NCBI GenBank assembly: GCA_002435835.1 | Contig: DIVM01000252.1 | Span: forward strand, 1-24,368 | DNA: 24,368 nucleotides | Direction: 5' to 3' | Origin: Firmicutes bacterium UBA6132 | GTDB taxonomy: Bacteria; Bacillota_A; Clostridia; Tissierellales; Sedimentibacteraceae | In this document: positions 15,331 through 23,225 of the stretch, in pieces | Position numbering within the stretch: position 1 is the stretch's first letter | Layout of the letters: every line of letters begins with the position of its first letter | Notes under the pieces: model-generated | Told to the model about the DNA's origin: nothing | The model's input: the letters and a program-made list of their open reading frames with translations, nothing else | Database searches by the model: none | Position numbers and translations under genes: made by a program

Positions 15331-15738
15331 TTATACTAATTCAGGAAACCAAATTTTAATTTCCCTTTCTGCGCTTTCTTTGCTATCGGATGAATGTACA
15401 CTGTTTTCTGATTTTGATGTTGCAAATAGTCGTCTAATGGTACCTTCTTCAGCCTTTAAAGGATCCGTTGCACCATTAATTTTTCTAACAGTTTCTATTA
15501 CATCTTTACCTTCTATAATCATTGCACATACTATACTTCTTGTAATAAAATTTATTAACTCAGCAAAAAACGGTTTATCCATATGTTCTACATAATGTTG
15601 TTCTGCCATATTTACCGTTGGCATAACTAATTTTAATGCTGTAATATTAAGCCCTTTTTTCTCATAAATTCTTATGATTTCCCCAATTAATTTTCTTTCT
15701 ATTGCATCAGGTTTTATAAGTACTAAAGTTTTTTCCAT
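15331..15738 (-). CDS. ndk: Nucleoside diphosphate kinase
   Basis: 135 aa from ATG 15738, with AAAGGA six bases upstream; an ATG five codons earlier has no ribosome site. MEKTLVLIKPDAIERKLIGE opens the fold, followed by YVEHMDKPFFAELINF, INGATDPLKAEEGTIRR and the catalytic-histidine region NSVHSSDSKESAEREI. It transfers the gamma phosphate between nucleoside triphosphates and diphosphates via phospho-His. The residue after the active His is Ser rather than the common Gly (HGSDS), a mild oddity. It follows the decayed dioxygenase gene by 16 bases and may share its transcript. Confidence 0.96.
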   Translation of the reverse strand: MEKTLVLIKPDAIERKLIGEIIRIYEKKGLNITALKLVMPTVNMAEQHYVEHMDKPFFAELINFITRSIVCAMIIEGKDVIETVRKINGATDPLKAEEGTIRRLFATSKSENSVHSSDSKESAEREIKIWFPELV

Positions 15739-15754
15739 AAAATATCCTTTCATA

Positions 15755-16036
15755 TTAAATTATTCTGTAAAAACAAAAAGAAGTCATGGACAAACTTCCT
15801 GCCATACATGAATTATTATATACTTTCAAATTATCATTTTCATTTACAGCACCAAGTATATATAAAAGCGGTGCGAAATGTTCTTTAGTTTTATTTGTAA
15901 CCCAATGAGCTGATATACATAAAATTGCATCTGGCTTTGGGATAGAATTTGATATTTCCTTCCATACTCTTGAATATTCATTTTTTTCTATGGCATTTAA
16001 TGGTGAACCATGACCAATAAACATAACTGAACTCAT
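15755..16036 (-). pseudogene. Extradiol dioxygenase (YgiD/LigB type) with internal in-frame deletion
   Basis: A 93-codon frame joins both ends of a protein normally about 260 residues long. Residues 1-46 are the N-terminus of YgiD-like class III extradiol dioxygenases: MFIGHGSPLNAIEKNEYSRV, PKPDAILCISAHW (His of HGSP and SAHW are metal-site residues). From residue 50 the sequence is the C-terminus: TKEHFAPLLYILGA and MAGSLSMTSF, equivalent to TPEHYLPLLYVLGA and MGSLSM of E. coli YgiD. About 170 central residues, including the DHGxW catalytic part, are gone, so activity is not expected. The ATG still has a GAGAGG ribosome site. Confidence 0.8.
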
Positions 16037-16080
16037 ATGTTCTTTCCTCTCTTATTCATTTTTTTAAAAATATTATTTCC

Positions 16081-16097
16081 CGGAAAATATTTTTCCG
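16081..16097 (-). terminator. Short hairpin after msrB
   Basis: CGGAAAA/TTTTCCG palindrome with a 3-nt centre, followed on the minus strand by GGAAATAATATTTTT. Probably a weak terminator between msrB and the dioxygenase remnant. Confidence 0.4.
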
Positions 16098-16113
16098 ATT
16101 TAGGTAAATTAAA

Positions 16114-16593
16114 TTATTTAATTAATTCTATAAATTCTTTATATCCCCTTTTTTCCATTTCAGATAAAGGAATGAACTCTAATGAAGCGCTATTTATGCA
16201 ATATCTTAAACCGCCTTCTTCAACAGGACCATCATTAAAAACATGACCTAAATGTGAATCTGCATTTTTGCTTCTTACCTCAGTTCTTTCCATTCCAAAT
16301 GTTTTATCCCTTTTATATACTATTACATTTTTATCTATTGGTTTAGTAAATGATGGCCAACCACATCCTGAATCAAATTTATCAACAGAAATAAACAATG
16401 GCATTTTAGTTACTATATCAACATATATGCCTTTTTTTGTATTATTATAATACTCATTTTCAAAAGGGCGTTCTGTATGATTTTTTTGAGTTACATCATA
16501 TTGTTTTTTTGTTAGACTTTCTTTTATTTCATTTTCCGAAGGTTTTTTATAATTTTCTATATCTATTTTAGGTATTTTATTATCCATTTCCAA
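16114..16593 (-). CDS. msrB: Peptide methionine (R)-S-oxide reductase MsrB
   Basis: 159 aa. Family motifs in order: [19 protein letters not shown] (about 33-51), [26 protein letters not shown] (about 73-85), [19 protein letters not shown] and the catalytic [11 protein letters not shown] (about 130-140). It reduces methionine-R-sulfoxide in proteins, with thioredoxin as electron donor (trxA at 11393). The zinc-binding CxxC pairs are absent, as in many Firmicutes MsrB proteins. Start choice: TTG at 16593 has AAAGGAG six bases upstream, while ATG at 16587 would be twelve away; the TTG start is favoured slightly. No MsrA domain is attached. Confidence 0.95.
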   Translation of the reverse strand: MEMDNKIPKIDIENYKKPSENEIKESLTKKQYDVTQKNHTERPFENEYYNNTKKGIYVDIVTKMPLFISVDKFDSGCGWPSFTKPIDKNVIVYKRDKTFGMERTEVRSKNADSHLGHVFNDGPVEEGGLRYCINSASLEFIPLSEMEKRGYKEFIELIK

Positions 16594-16711
16594 TTAATGC
16601 TCCTTTAGTAAAATAATATAACATTTATTATACCCGTATAAACCTTTATTAAGCAGCTACAAAATATCTTTTATAATATATATTATGATAAATCATCATA
16701 AGTAAAAATTT

Positions 16712-16740
16712 TTAACTTATGGAACTTTTTACTATATAAT
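16712..16740 (+). promoter_or_regulatory. Promoter of the secreted Cu-amine-oxidase-N-like protein
   Basis: -35 TTAACT (16712-16717), 17-bp spacer, -10 TATAAT (16735-16740). Confidence 0.6.
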
Positions 16741-16790
16741 ACGTCTAATAGTTATAAAGTAAATAATATATAAATTTTTAGGAGGGAAAC

Positions 16791-17747
16791 ATGAAATTTT
16801 ACAAAAAAATTACATCCATGATTTTATTGATGGTCATAATTTTTTCAAATGTACCTACTTTAGCTTATGAAACAGTAAACGAAATTAATCCACAACCATT
16901 TTATTTTTCATTTACAGGTATAGTTAAAGAGCTTGAAGACAAAAACGATGGATTAATAAAAGTTTATTTAGAAAGTAAAGATGGATCACCTGCAAATTTT
17001 ATTCTATCTGAAAATACTTATTATATGAATAATTTAGAAATTGAAGTGGGATCAGAAATAACAGGATATTATGAATCGGGAAAACCTATGATTTTAATAT
17101 ATCCACCACAATATTCAATTGATATTGTAGCTCCTGTTTTAAAAGATGAATTCATTAAGGCTGATAAATTTGATTCAGATTTACTTAGTAAAGATCAATC
17201 GTTAAAACTTAATATTTCTGAAGATACTGAAATAGTGTGGGAAAATGGTACAGTTATGAACTGGATAAAAGCACCAACAGTTTCAGAGTTGCAAATTGCC
17301 TTATCAAATAGAAAACTAATTGTTTTATATGATTTTACCACAAAGAGTATTCCAGCACAAACAACTCCGAACAAAATAATAGTTATATCCCAACAAGAAG
17401 ATGACTCAATTTTAAATATAATAGTTAATGGTTTAGAACTTGAAAATAAAACATCTTATGTTAATGAAAATGGTATAACTATGGTACCTGTAAGAGCTAT
17501 TTCAGAAGCATTAGGTTTTAATGTTTCATGGAACAACAATGAAAGAAGTGTGCAAATAGGAAATGATATTTCTTTTAAAATTGGAGAAAATATCTATTCT
17601 AACTCTAAAAATAGTTCATTAATATTAGAAGAAGCCCCTAAAATAATTAGCGATAGAACTTTTGTACCTTTAAGTTTTTTCAATAGAGTTTTAAATTTAA
17701 TTGAACCATATTCAATAGAAAACAAAATCATTATAAATAACAATTAA
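16791..17747 (+). CDS. Secreted protein with C-terminal copper-amine-oxidase N-like (stalk) domain
   Basis: 318 aa. Residues 1-25 are a signal peptide (MKFYKKITSMILLMVIIFSN, cleavage after TLA). Residues about 30-200 form an unassigned beta-rich region beginning FYFSFTGIVKELEDKNDGLI. Residues about 208-315 are the Cu_amine_oxidN1 type domain: IIVNGLELENKTSYVNENGI, MVPVRAISEALGFNV and SWNNNERSVQIG, then RTFVPLSFF. In clostridia this domain is a common extracellular or cell-wall module without copper-oxidase activity. Ribosome site GGAGGG precedes the ATG and a strong terminator follows. Function unknown; probably envelope-associated. Confidence 0.9.
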   Translation: MKFYKKITSMILLMVIIFSNVPTLAYETVNEINPQPFYFSFTGIVKELEDKNDGLIKVYLESKDGSPANFILSENTYYMNNLEIEVGSEITGYYESGKPMILIYPPQYSIDIVAPVLKDEFIKADKFDSDLLSKDQSLKLNISEDTEIVWENGTVMNWIKAPTVSELQIALSNRKLIVLYDFTTKSIPAQTTPNKIIVISQQEDDSILNIIVNGLELENKTSYVNENGITMVPVRAISEALGFNVSWNNNERSVQIGNDISFKIGENIYSNSKNSSLILEEAPKIISDRTFVPLSFFNRVLNLIEPYSIENKIIINNN

Positions 17748-17770
17748 AATTTAAATAAATTTAAATTTTA

Positions 17771-17806
17771 AAAGCTCTGATAATTAAAATATTCAGAGCT
17801 TTTTTT
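17771..17806 (+). terminator. Rho-independent terminator
   Basis: AAAGCTCTGA pairs with TCAGAGCTTT around a 12-nt loop, followed by a T tract. Ends the transcript of the preceding secreted protein. Confidence 0.9.
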
Positions 17807-17904
17807 ATTCGTACAAGTAAAAAACATTGAAAATCGAATAACTATATATTCCATCTCAGTTTTCAAATACCTTAACATACTAATTATAATTTTCTTTCGC
17901 AATA

Positions 17905-18079
17905 GTGTTATAATCATGTCATATATAACAATTAACCAAACAATTTAGCATTATATAATGTTCAATTAAAGCAATAATATATATGAAATAAGAAATTTGT
18001 TTTCTTTATTTCAATACTTTGCACAAAAAAATTTAAAATGTAACATTTCAAAAAAACTAATTTAAAAGGAGAAATGATG
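17905..18079 (+). promoter_or_regulatory. Promoter and long palindrome-rich leader of the second CAP gene
   Basis: TGTTATAAT (-10 at 17909-17914, TGn-extended) suggests a start near 17921, leaving a leader of about 155 nt. It contains CATTATATAATG (17949-17960), GAAATAAGAAA with TTTCTTTATTTC (17985-18012) as a hairpin, and AAATGTAACATTT (18036-18048). No riboswitch class is recognised. Confidence 0.4.
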
Positions 18080-18559
18080 ATGAGAAAAAGAATTACGACA
18101 TTTTTATTATCAGCAATTTTCGCATTATCAGGTTCAACTGCATTTGCTTCAGTTGAATTAGATATTGCACCACCAGAAAATACTTCTTATGAAGAGCAAG
18201 TAGTTCAGCTTGTTAATGTTGAAAGAGAAAAAAATGGATTAACCGCTCTTTATTTAGACAGAACAATGTCGGATATTGCAAGAACAAAATCACAGGATAT
18301 GTCAGCTAACAAATATTTTGCTCACGAATCACCGACTTACGGTAATGCCGGAAACATGTTAAGACAATTCGGAATTAATTGGTCTTCATGGGGAGAAAAT
18401 ATAGCGTATGGTCAAGATACACCTGAAGAAGTAGTAAGTGCTTGGATGAAATCACCTGGACACAGAGCAAATATACTCTCTAATAATTTCTCTTTTATTG
18501 GAGTAGGATATACAATATCAAATGGTACTCCTTATTGGACTCAATTGTTTGTTAGATAA
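18080..18559 (+). CDS. Secreted CAP-domain (YkwD-like) protein, short form
   Basis: 159 aa from the third of three consecutive ATG codons (18074, 18077, 18080), which is eight bases after GGAG; the second is also possible. Residues 1-24 are a signal peptide (RKRITTFLLSAIFALSGS, cleavage after AFA). The CAP domain follows almost at once: VVQLVNVEREKNGL, FAHESP, SWGENIAYG, VVSAWMKSPGHRANIL and YWTQLF. It is a clear paralogue of the protein at 7230-7952 but lacks its Thr/Pro/Lys-rich linker, so it may be freely secreted rather than spaced through the wall. A hairpin terminator follows directly. Confidence 0.93.
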   Translation: MRKRITTFLLSAIFALSGSTAFASVELDIAPPENTSYEEQVVQLVNVEREKNGLTALYLDRTMSDIARTKSQDMSANKYFAHESPTYGNAGNMLRQFGINWSSWGENIAYGQDTPEEVVSAWMKSPGHRANILSNNFSFIGVGYTISNGTPYWTQLFVR

Positions 18560-18572
18560 TATATAATTTTCT

Positions 18573-18607
18573 AAATAGCTTTCTATGAAAATAGAAAGCT
18601 ATTTTTT
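18573..18607 (+). terminator. Rho-independent terminator after the second CAP gene
   Basis: A 14-bp perfect stem (AAATAGCTTTCTAT and its complement) closed by a GAAA tetraloop, followed by a T tract. Confidence 0.9.
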
Positions 18608-18656
18608 ATGATTTAGTTTCTAAAATATAAATAATCTTTTAATCAATTTAAATACA

Positions 18657-18820
18657 TCATTTTTTTATAATTTTATTGTACATATATTTATTAGGATCAC
18701 AAATCCATTCATATCCTCTTGGCATTTTTAATTTTGCTCGATGATTAATTTGTCTTTTTTCAAACTTGTTCTTTGAGCAATTCTCTTCTTTAAGCTCGGT
18801 TTTCTAATTTCAAATTTCAT
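18657..18820 (-). pseudogene. Small basic hypothetical protein gene broken by a frameshift
   Basis: From ATG at 18820 the frame reads MKFEIRKPSLKKRIAQRTSL then KKDKLIIEQN and a stop. Shifting by one base in the A6 run at the KK codons gives RQINHRAKLKMPRGYEW followed by ICDPNKYMYNKIIKK and TGA at 18659-18657. The joined protein of about 54 residues resembles small Firmicutes hypotheticals with a KPSxKKxIxART start and a P-R-G-x-x-W...NPKKxxYNK end (from memory). A homopolymer sequencing error is an alternative to true decay. Confidence 0.5.
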
Positions 18821-18910
18821 ATAACCTTACTTACTAAATATTTATATACTATTATTTTAATTTATAGTATTATACCAATTTAAAAATTATTTAGTAATAA
18901 AAAATTTTTA

Positions 18911-18939
18911 TTGACATATTATAATACAAGTAATATAGT
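18911..18939 (+). promoter_or_regulatory. Sigma-A promoter of the GntR-ABC operon
   Basis: Perfect -35 TTGACA (18911-18916), 17-bp spacer, -10 TATAGT (18934-18939). Confidence 0.8.
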
Positions 18940-18959
18940 TATACACACAAGTATATAAC
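18938..18959. promoter_or_regulatory. Putative GntR operator over the transcription start
   Basis: Inverted repeat GTTATAC, 6-nt spacer, GTATATAAC, overlapping the -10 edge and the predicted start. Placement fits autorepression by the GntR protein encoded next. Confidence 0.5.
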
Positions 18960-19007
18960 CGTTAAACCAAAAATAAAAATAATTAAGATATAAAGGAGTG
19001 TTTGCTT

Positions 19008-19379
19008 TTGAATAAAAGCTTTGATAATAATAAGCCTATTTTTTTACAAGTTAGAGAAATTATTGAAGATCAAATTGTTAAAGATCAGCTAAAAGAAGGA
19101 GAACAAGCGCCTTCAACAAACCAATTAGTAAATTTTTATAAAATAAATCATGCAACAGTTACTAAAGGTGTAAATCAATTAGTAGAAGAAGGTATTTTAT
19201 ATAAAAAACGTGGTATAGGAATGTTTGTCGCTGAAGGAGCCAAAAATCAACTAATGGAAAAAAGAAAAGAAGCATTTAAAGATGAATATGTGCTTCCTTT
19301 AGTCCAAGAAGCAACAAAGTTAGGAATAACGTTAAATGAAATAGTAGAAATTTTAAAAAAATCAAAAGGAGTGAATTAA
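19008..19379 (+). CDS. GntR-family regulator, YtrA subfamily
   Basis: 123 aa starting at TTG 19008, nine bases after AAAGGAG; the TTG two codons earlier is only three bases from it. A single winged helix domain (about 8-75) shows PIFLQVREIIEDQIVKDQLK, EGEQAPSTNQLVNFYKINHA, TVTKGVNQLVEEGILYKKRG and IGMFV. A short helical tail of about 40 residues replaces the effector domain, which is typical of the YtrA subfamily. Such proteins repress their own ABC-transporter operons, often induced by cell-wall-active peptides. The stop codon TAA is directly followed by the ATG of the ATPase gene, so the three genes form one operon. Confidence 0.92.
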   Translation: MNKSFDNNKPIFLQVREIIEDQIVKDQLKEGEQAPSTNQLVNFYKINHATVTKGVNQLVEEGILYKKRGIGMFVAEGAKNQLMEKRKEAFKDEYVLPLVQEATKLGITLNEIVEILKKSKGVN

Positions 19380-20252
19380 ATGGCTTTTGTTGAAGTTAAT
19401 AATTTATCATTAAAATACAAAAAATTTGAAGCATTAAAAAATATATCATTTAACCTTGATAATGGGAAAATATATGGATTACTTGGAAGAAATGGTGCTG
19501 GAAAAACTTCACTTTTATCTGTTTTATCTTCATTTAGAAAAGTATCAGAAGGAAATATTAAAATTTTAGGTGAAGAACCCTATGAAAATGCTGAAATCAT
19601 GAAAAACATTGCTTTTCATTATGAAGCAACCTATAAAGAAGATACTACAAAAGTTAAAGCCATGCTTAAATATGTTAAAATGTATCGTCCAAATTATGAT
19701 GAAAAATATGCACAGCATTTAGTAGAACTTTTTAAACTTCCATTAAATAAACCAGTAAATAAACTTTCAAAAGGGATGCAATCAGCTTTAGAAGTTACAA
19801 TGGGTTTAGCAAGCCGAAGCCCCATCACAATATTTGATGAAACGTATTTAGGAATGGATGCACCAACAAGAGTGAAATTTTATGAAGAATTGCTAAGAGA
19901 TCAATCAAATCATCCACGTATATTTATTTTATCAACTCATCTTGTTTCTGAAATGGATTATTTATTTGATGAAATATTGATGCTTCACAATGGACGATTA
20001 CTGCTCCATGAAGAATATGAAACTTTAACTTCAAAAGGAATAAATATTACAGGACAAACAGATGTTATAGATGCATTTATAAAAGGCAAAAAAATACTCA
20101 ATGAACAGCAGTTAGGAAATACGAAAACAGTGATGTTATTTGAAGAAAGAACAGAAGCGTTTGATAGAGAAGCTATTAGCAAAGGAATTATGGTTAACCC
20201 TGTTTCTCTTCAAGATTTATTTATTCATATGACCGAGGAGGTTGAAAAATAA
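19380..20252 (+). CDS. ABC transporter ATP-binding protein (YtrB-like)
   Basis: 290 aa. Walker A GLLGRNGAGKTSLL (about 34-47), signature LSKGM (about 132-136, variant of LSGGQ), Walker B ITIFDETYLGMD (about 150-161; the catalytic Glu is kept but the usual DEP is DET), and the switch His in ILSTHLVSEMD. The C-terminal 70 residues are a variable regulatory part as in YtrB/BcrA relatives. It powers the permease encoded next; the pair likely exports or detaches an envelope-active compound (inference from the YtrA-type regulator). Its TAA overlaps the permease ATG by one base, a sign of coupled translation. Confidence 0.93.
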   Translation: MAFVEVNNLSLKYKKFEALKNISFNLDNGKIYGLLGRNGAGKTSLLSVLSSFRKVSEGNIKILGEEPYENAEIMKNIAFHYEATYKEDTTKVKAMLKYVKMYRPNYDEKYAQHLVELFKLPLNKPVNKLSKGMQSALEVTMGLASRSPITIFDETYLGMDAPTRVKFYEELLRDQSNHPRIFILSTHLVSEMDYLFDEILMLHNGRLLLHEEYETLTSKGINITGQTDVIDAFIKGKKILNEQQLGNTKTVMLFEERTEAFDREAISKGIMVNPVSLQDLFIHMTEEVEK

Positions 20253-20983
20253 TGGAGAAAAATTCAATAATATCAAAAATATCTAAATACATGTTTATAG
20301 AACAACTTACATGGTCCGCATGGTTCATTGGGATAATAACAATAGTTTATATTGGGCTAAATACTGTATCAGCATTTATAGAATTAGAATTAATGATAAC
20401 AGGAAATCTAATACAGTTTACTGCTGGTGCTTCTGTTATTTATATGTTTGTTACAGGTATAATGTCTGGAGCTACATTTCTACCATTCTTATTAAAGCGC
20501 GGTATAACAAGAAAGCATTATTTCATTGGTACAGTTATTTCATCATTAGGATTATCTGTTACGTTACCTTTAATTTTTATTGGATTCTCTATTATAGAAT
20601 ATTTTATTTACCAATTTTTTAATATTACATTATATAGTGAATCCCCAAATATTATCTATTGGTTTATAATAGTTTTCACTTACAGCATCAATATTTTTGT
20701 TAGTTATATAATAGGGTGGTTAATCAATTTAGGATACTATCGTTTTAATTGGATTATTGGACTTGGATTTATTGCATTGTCCCTTATATTATTTTCAATC
20801 CATACTGTAGTTTGGGAAAATAGCATAAATGGAATCTTTTCTAATAATATTAATTTTCTAAATTCAAACAATACATTAGTAATTCAAGGAAATATAATTC
20901 CAACCATTGTTTCATTAGGAATTATTGCAATAACGTTAGTAATCATCCGTTTAATAACAAAAAATGTTCCTATTAAACTATAA
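20252..20983 (+). CDS. ABC-2 type transporter permease
   Basis: 243 aa with six predicted membrane helices: about 18-40 (AWFIGIITIVYIGLNTV), 50-75, 90-120, 132-160, 168-188 and 219-238. No large extracellular domain is present. No conserved sequence motif identifies the substrate. It is the only permease in the operon, so a homodimer with the upstream ATPase is likely. GAGGAG-type ribosome site lies inside the end of the ATPase gene. Annotation as ABC-2 type is by size, topology and context. Confidence 0.85.
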   Translation: MEKNSIISKISKYMFIEQLTWSAWFIGIITIVYIGLNTVSAFIELELMITGNLIQFTAGASVIYMFVTGIMSGATFLPFLLKRGITRKHYFIGTVISSLGLSVTLPLIFIGFSIIEYFIYQFFNITLYSESPNIIYWFIIVFTYSINIFVSYIIGWLINLGYYRFNWIIGLGFIALSLILFSIHTVVWENSINGIFSNNINFLNSNNTLVIQGNIIPTIVSLGIIAITLVIIRLITKNVPIKL

Positions 20984-21077
20984 ATAAGGCTAAGTTTATT
21001 TAGTTAAATTATTACAATAAAAAAATTATTATCACTATCTCGGATTTTGGCTATGTCTTAATAAAAAATAAAAAGAA

Positions 21078-21125
21078 AGCAGCCTCTTATAAAAACTTTC
21101 TATTAGGGGCTGCTATTATTATTAA
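21078..21125. terminator. Bidirectional terminator between the ABC operon and the symporter
   Basis: AGCAGCCTCT pairs with AGGGGCTGCT (one G-U) around a 17-nt loop. On the minus strand it is followed by TTCTTTTTATTTTTT, a strong U tract for the symporter gene; on the plus strand the tail is ATTATTATT. Confidence 0.85.
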
Positions 21126-21175
21126 TTTCTATTGTCTAATTACTCTATAAAAACAAAAGCTAAAAATAATCTTTA

Positions 21176-22603
21176 TCAGTTTAAACCACTACTTTCTTCT
21201 GATATATTAGCTTGATTTTTATCAAATACACTTACTAATAAGAAAGTTATCAAACATATTGGCCATTCTAAGTATATAGGATGTGAAACAATATGAGTAG
21301 CTGGTACTAATATCCATAATACAAGAATTAAAATTCCTACACCTAAAGTAATTGCTGCTGCACTTTTCTTACAAAGTTTTGGTGCATACATTGTAAACAA
21401 AACTATAATTGTATAAGCTGTTGTTAAAGATAATCCTATAAGCAAAGTACTAATTATACCTTTAGCTGAACTTGCAAGTATATAAGTAAAAATACTAATT
21501 ACTAAAACTACAATTCTTGATAACATCAATTCTTGTTTTTCACTCATTTCCGTTTTTGTATATACTTTGAATATATCATTTACTACTAAAGTAGCACTTC
21601 CTAAAAGAAGGCCTATAGCTGTTGAAACATCAGCTGCCCATAATCCTGAAAGTGTAAGACCAGCTATATATGGATTAAGTCCCATAACAACTTTAGGTAA
21701 TGCTAAAGTTGCATTTTCAAGTCCTGGAAACTGAACCGCAGCAATTATACCATATAATGCTGCAATAAATCCAACTGGGAGTATAATTAATCCTCCTAAA
21801 ATAAAACCATTTTTAGCAGTTTTACCATCTTTAGCTGCAAATGCAATTTGTACTGGTGCTTGATTTGATAAAGTTTGTGTCATCATAACAACAAACCATG
21901 CTAAAACCATTGCTGTACCAACACCTGAAACAGGATTAAACCAATGATTACTATTTGTACTTTCTAAGGAAGTAACTATTTGCGCCATTCCACCTGCATT
22001 ACCTATAGCAGCAATCGCGCCAGCAATAAGGCCAATATATATAACTATTACATTTATAATATTGCTTAATCCCGCTGCCCAGAAACCACCTATCAAAGTG
22101 ATTCCTACAAATACAACAGCTGTAGTAAGCATACCAGAACTAAATGTAAATATATCAGGAAGTAATGCAGTCAAAATTGATGCTCCAGCCACATATTGTA
22201 AAGATGTTACAGTTATTTGAATTACTAACTGACCTATTACACCAAGCAATTTTCCTGTTTTACCATAGCTTTTACCTAATAATTCTGGAACAGTAGTAAT
22301 ATTCATGTTTCTAAATTTTTTAACTGTTATTAATCCAGCTAATACCGCACCAGCAGCCCAAGCTGCATTATACATTCCTGCTGATATACCTTTTGTATAA
22401 GCACTTTCAGCAACCCCCACTGTTGATGCTCCCCCAACTGCTAAACCAGCTATCATAACTGCTATTATAACAGATGGCATTCCTCTATTAGCTAATAAAA
22501 AGCCTTCAGACCCTTTACCCTTTTTAGCTAATTTTGTAGAATACCATGATACTCCAAATAAAATAATAATGTAACTCATAACAATAATAAATGGTATATT
22601 CAT
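21176..22603 (-). CDS. Sodium:solute symporter (SSS family)
   Basis: 475 aa, highly hydrophobic, about thirteen membrane segments, in the usual SSS/PanF-PutP size range. The N-terminal YSTKLAKKGKGSEGFLLANR, followed by a Gly/Ala-rich helix AGLAVGGASTVGVAESAY, and the later LWAADVSTAIGLLLGSATLV (likely sodium-site region) are typical. It imports an organic solute with Na+. The upstream T-box with a UUC specifier suggests control by uncharged tRNA-Phe, so phenylalanine, a Phe peptide or a related aromatic acid is a reasonable substrate guess (inference). Strong AAGGAGG site before the ATG; terminator 60 bp past the stop. Confidence 0.92.
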   Translation of the reverse strand: MNIPFIIVMSYIIILFGVSWYSTKLAKKGKGSEGFLLANRGMPSVIIAVMIAGLAVGGASTVGVAESAYTKGISAGMYNAAWAAGAVLAGLITVKKFRNMNITTVPELLGKSYGKTGKLLGVIGQLVIQITVTSLQYVAGASILTALLPDIFTFSSGMLTTAVVFVGITLIGGFWAAGLSNIINVIVIYIGLIAGAIAAIGNAGGMAQIVTSLESTNSNHWFNPVSGVGTAMVLAWFVVMMTQTLSNQAPVQIAFAAKDGKTAKNGFILGGLIILPVGFIAALYGIIAAVQFPGLENATLALPKVVMGLNPYIAGLTLSGLWAADVSTAIGLLLGSATLVVNDIFKVYTKTEMSEKQELMLSRIVVLVISIFTYILASSAKGIISTLLIGLSLTTAYTIIVLFTMYAPKLCKKSAAAITLGVGILILVLWILVPATHIVSHPIYLEWPICLITFLLVSVFDKNQANISEESSGLN

Positions 22604-22686
22604 AATCCGTCCTCCTTGTAATTTTCTATTAATCCATTTTAATTAAAATTATTAATGCGTTTATAAAGTAATAATTTCTTCTTACT

Positions 22687-22754
22687 TTAATTTATAAATC
22701 CTTTTTTAGAAATCAAATCCAATATTTTATTGCTTATAATTAATAATCCCTCCT
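22687..22754 (-). pseudogene. Short start-less ORF behind a strong Shine-Dalgarno
   Basis: AGGAGGGA (22754-22747) is followed ten bases later by the frame ISNKILDLISKKGFIN then TAA. The codon where ATG would be expected (22737-22735) is ATA. It may be the 5' stub of a lost T-box-controlled gene with a mutated start, or chance. It lies between the T-box terminator and the symporter. Confidence 0.3.
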
Positions 22755-22801
22755 ATCAAACTTTAAATTAATTTTACAATACTATAAACTAATTTTGACA
22801 T

Positions 22802-23085
22802 AAAAAAACGCCCTTTGAAATTTCAAAGGACGATTATAACCGTGTTACCACCTAAGTTTATTAACAGCTCACACTATTAATCTCAATAAGTATTAAATGT
22901 ATATTAATACTTAACATTTTTAACGAATGTCACACCGGCACCCTCTATTTAGAAATATGTTCAAAGGGCAGCTCTTAAGATGAATTCAGATAAAACATTC
23001 CACGCACCTCTCATCAACCGGTAACTTTCTTTGAGGAATTAAAATTTCTTACTTATTCTTAGTCATAGCATTTAATATTTGTTTC
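22802..23085 (-). promoter_or_regulatory. T-box riboswitch, predicted UUC (Phe) specifier
   Basis: Minus-strand leader ending in the T-box core AGGTGGTAACACGG (22853-22840, related to AGGGTGGNACCGCG), followed by the terminator stem CGTCCTTTGAAA / TTTCAAAGGGCG and seven Ts (22832-22802). Upstream, a stem III hairpin AAGTATTAA/TTAATACTT lies near 22914-22890. In the stem I 3' strand, TGAATTCATC places TTC (22984-22982) where the specifier codon normally follows GAA. Such leaders read through when the matching tRNA is uncharged. The controlled gene is the symporter ending at 21176. Confidence 0.9.
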
Positions 23086-23089
23086 ATTT

Positions 23090-23118
23090 ATATTATAATA
23101 TTAAACTATTTTTGTCAA
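23090..23118 (-). promoter_or_regulatory. Promoter of the T-box/symporter transcript
   Basis: -35 TTGACA (23118-23113); -10 TAATAT at 17-bp spacing (23095-23090), or TATAAT at 15 bp (23097-23092). Confidence 0.65.
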
Positions 23119-23225
23119 GATTAATTTAATTTTATTAAAGTTTTTTTATAATTATTAAACATTTATCCAAAATTGTACGTATATAAAACACATCTGTATA
23201 ATAATAACTATACTTTTAAACTTTT

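Noticed and set aside
20311..20622. 103-codon ORF inside the permease gene
   Set aside because: Out-of-frame shadow of the permease, Tyr/Cys-rich with no start signal.
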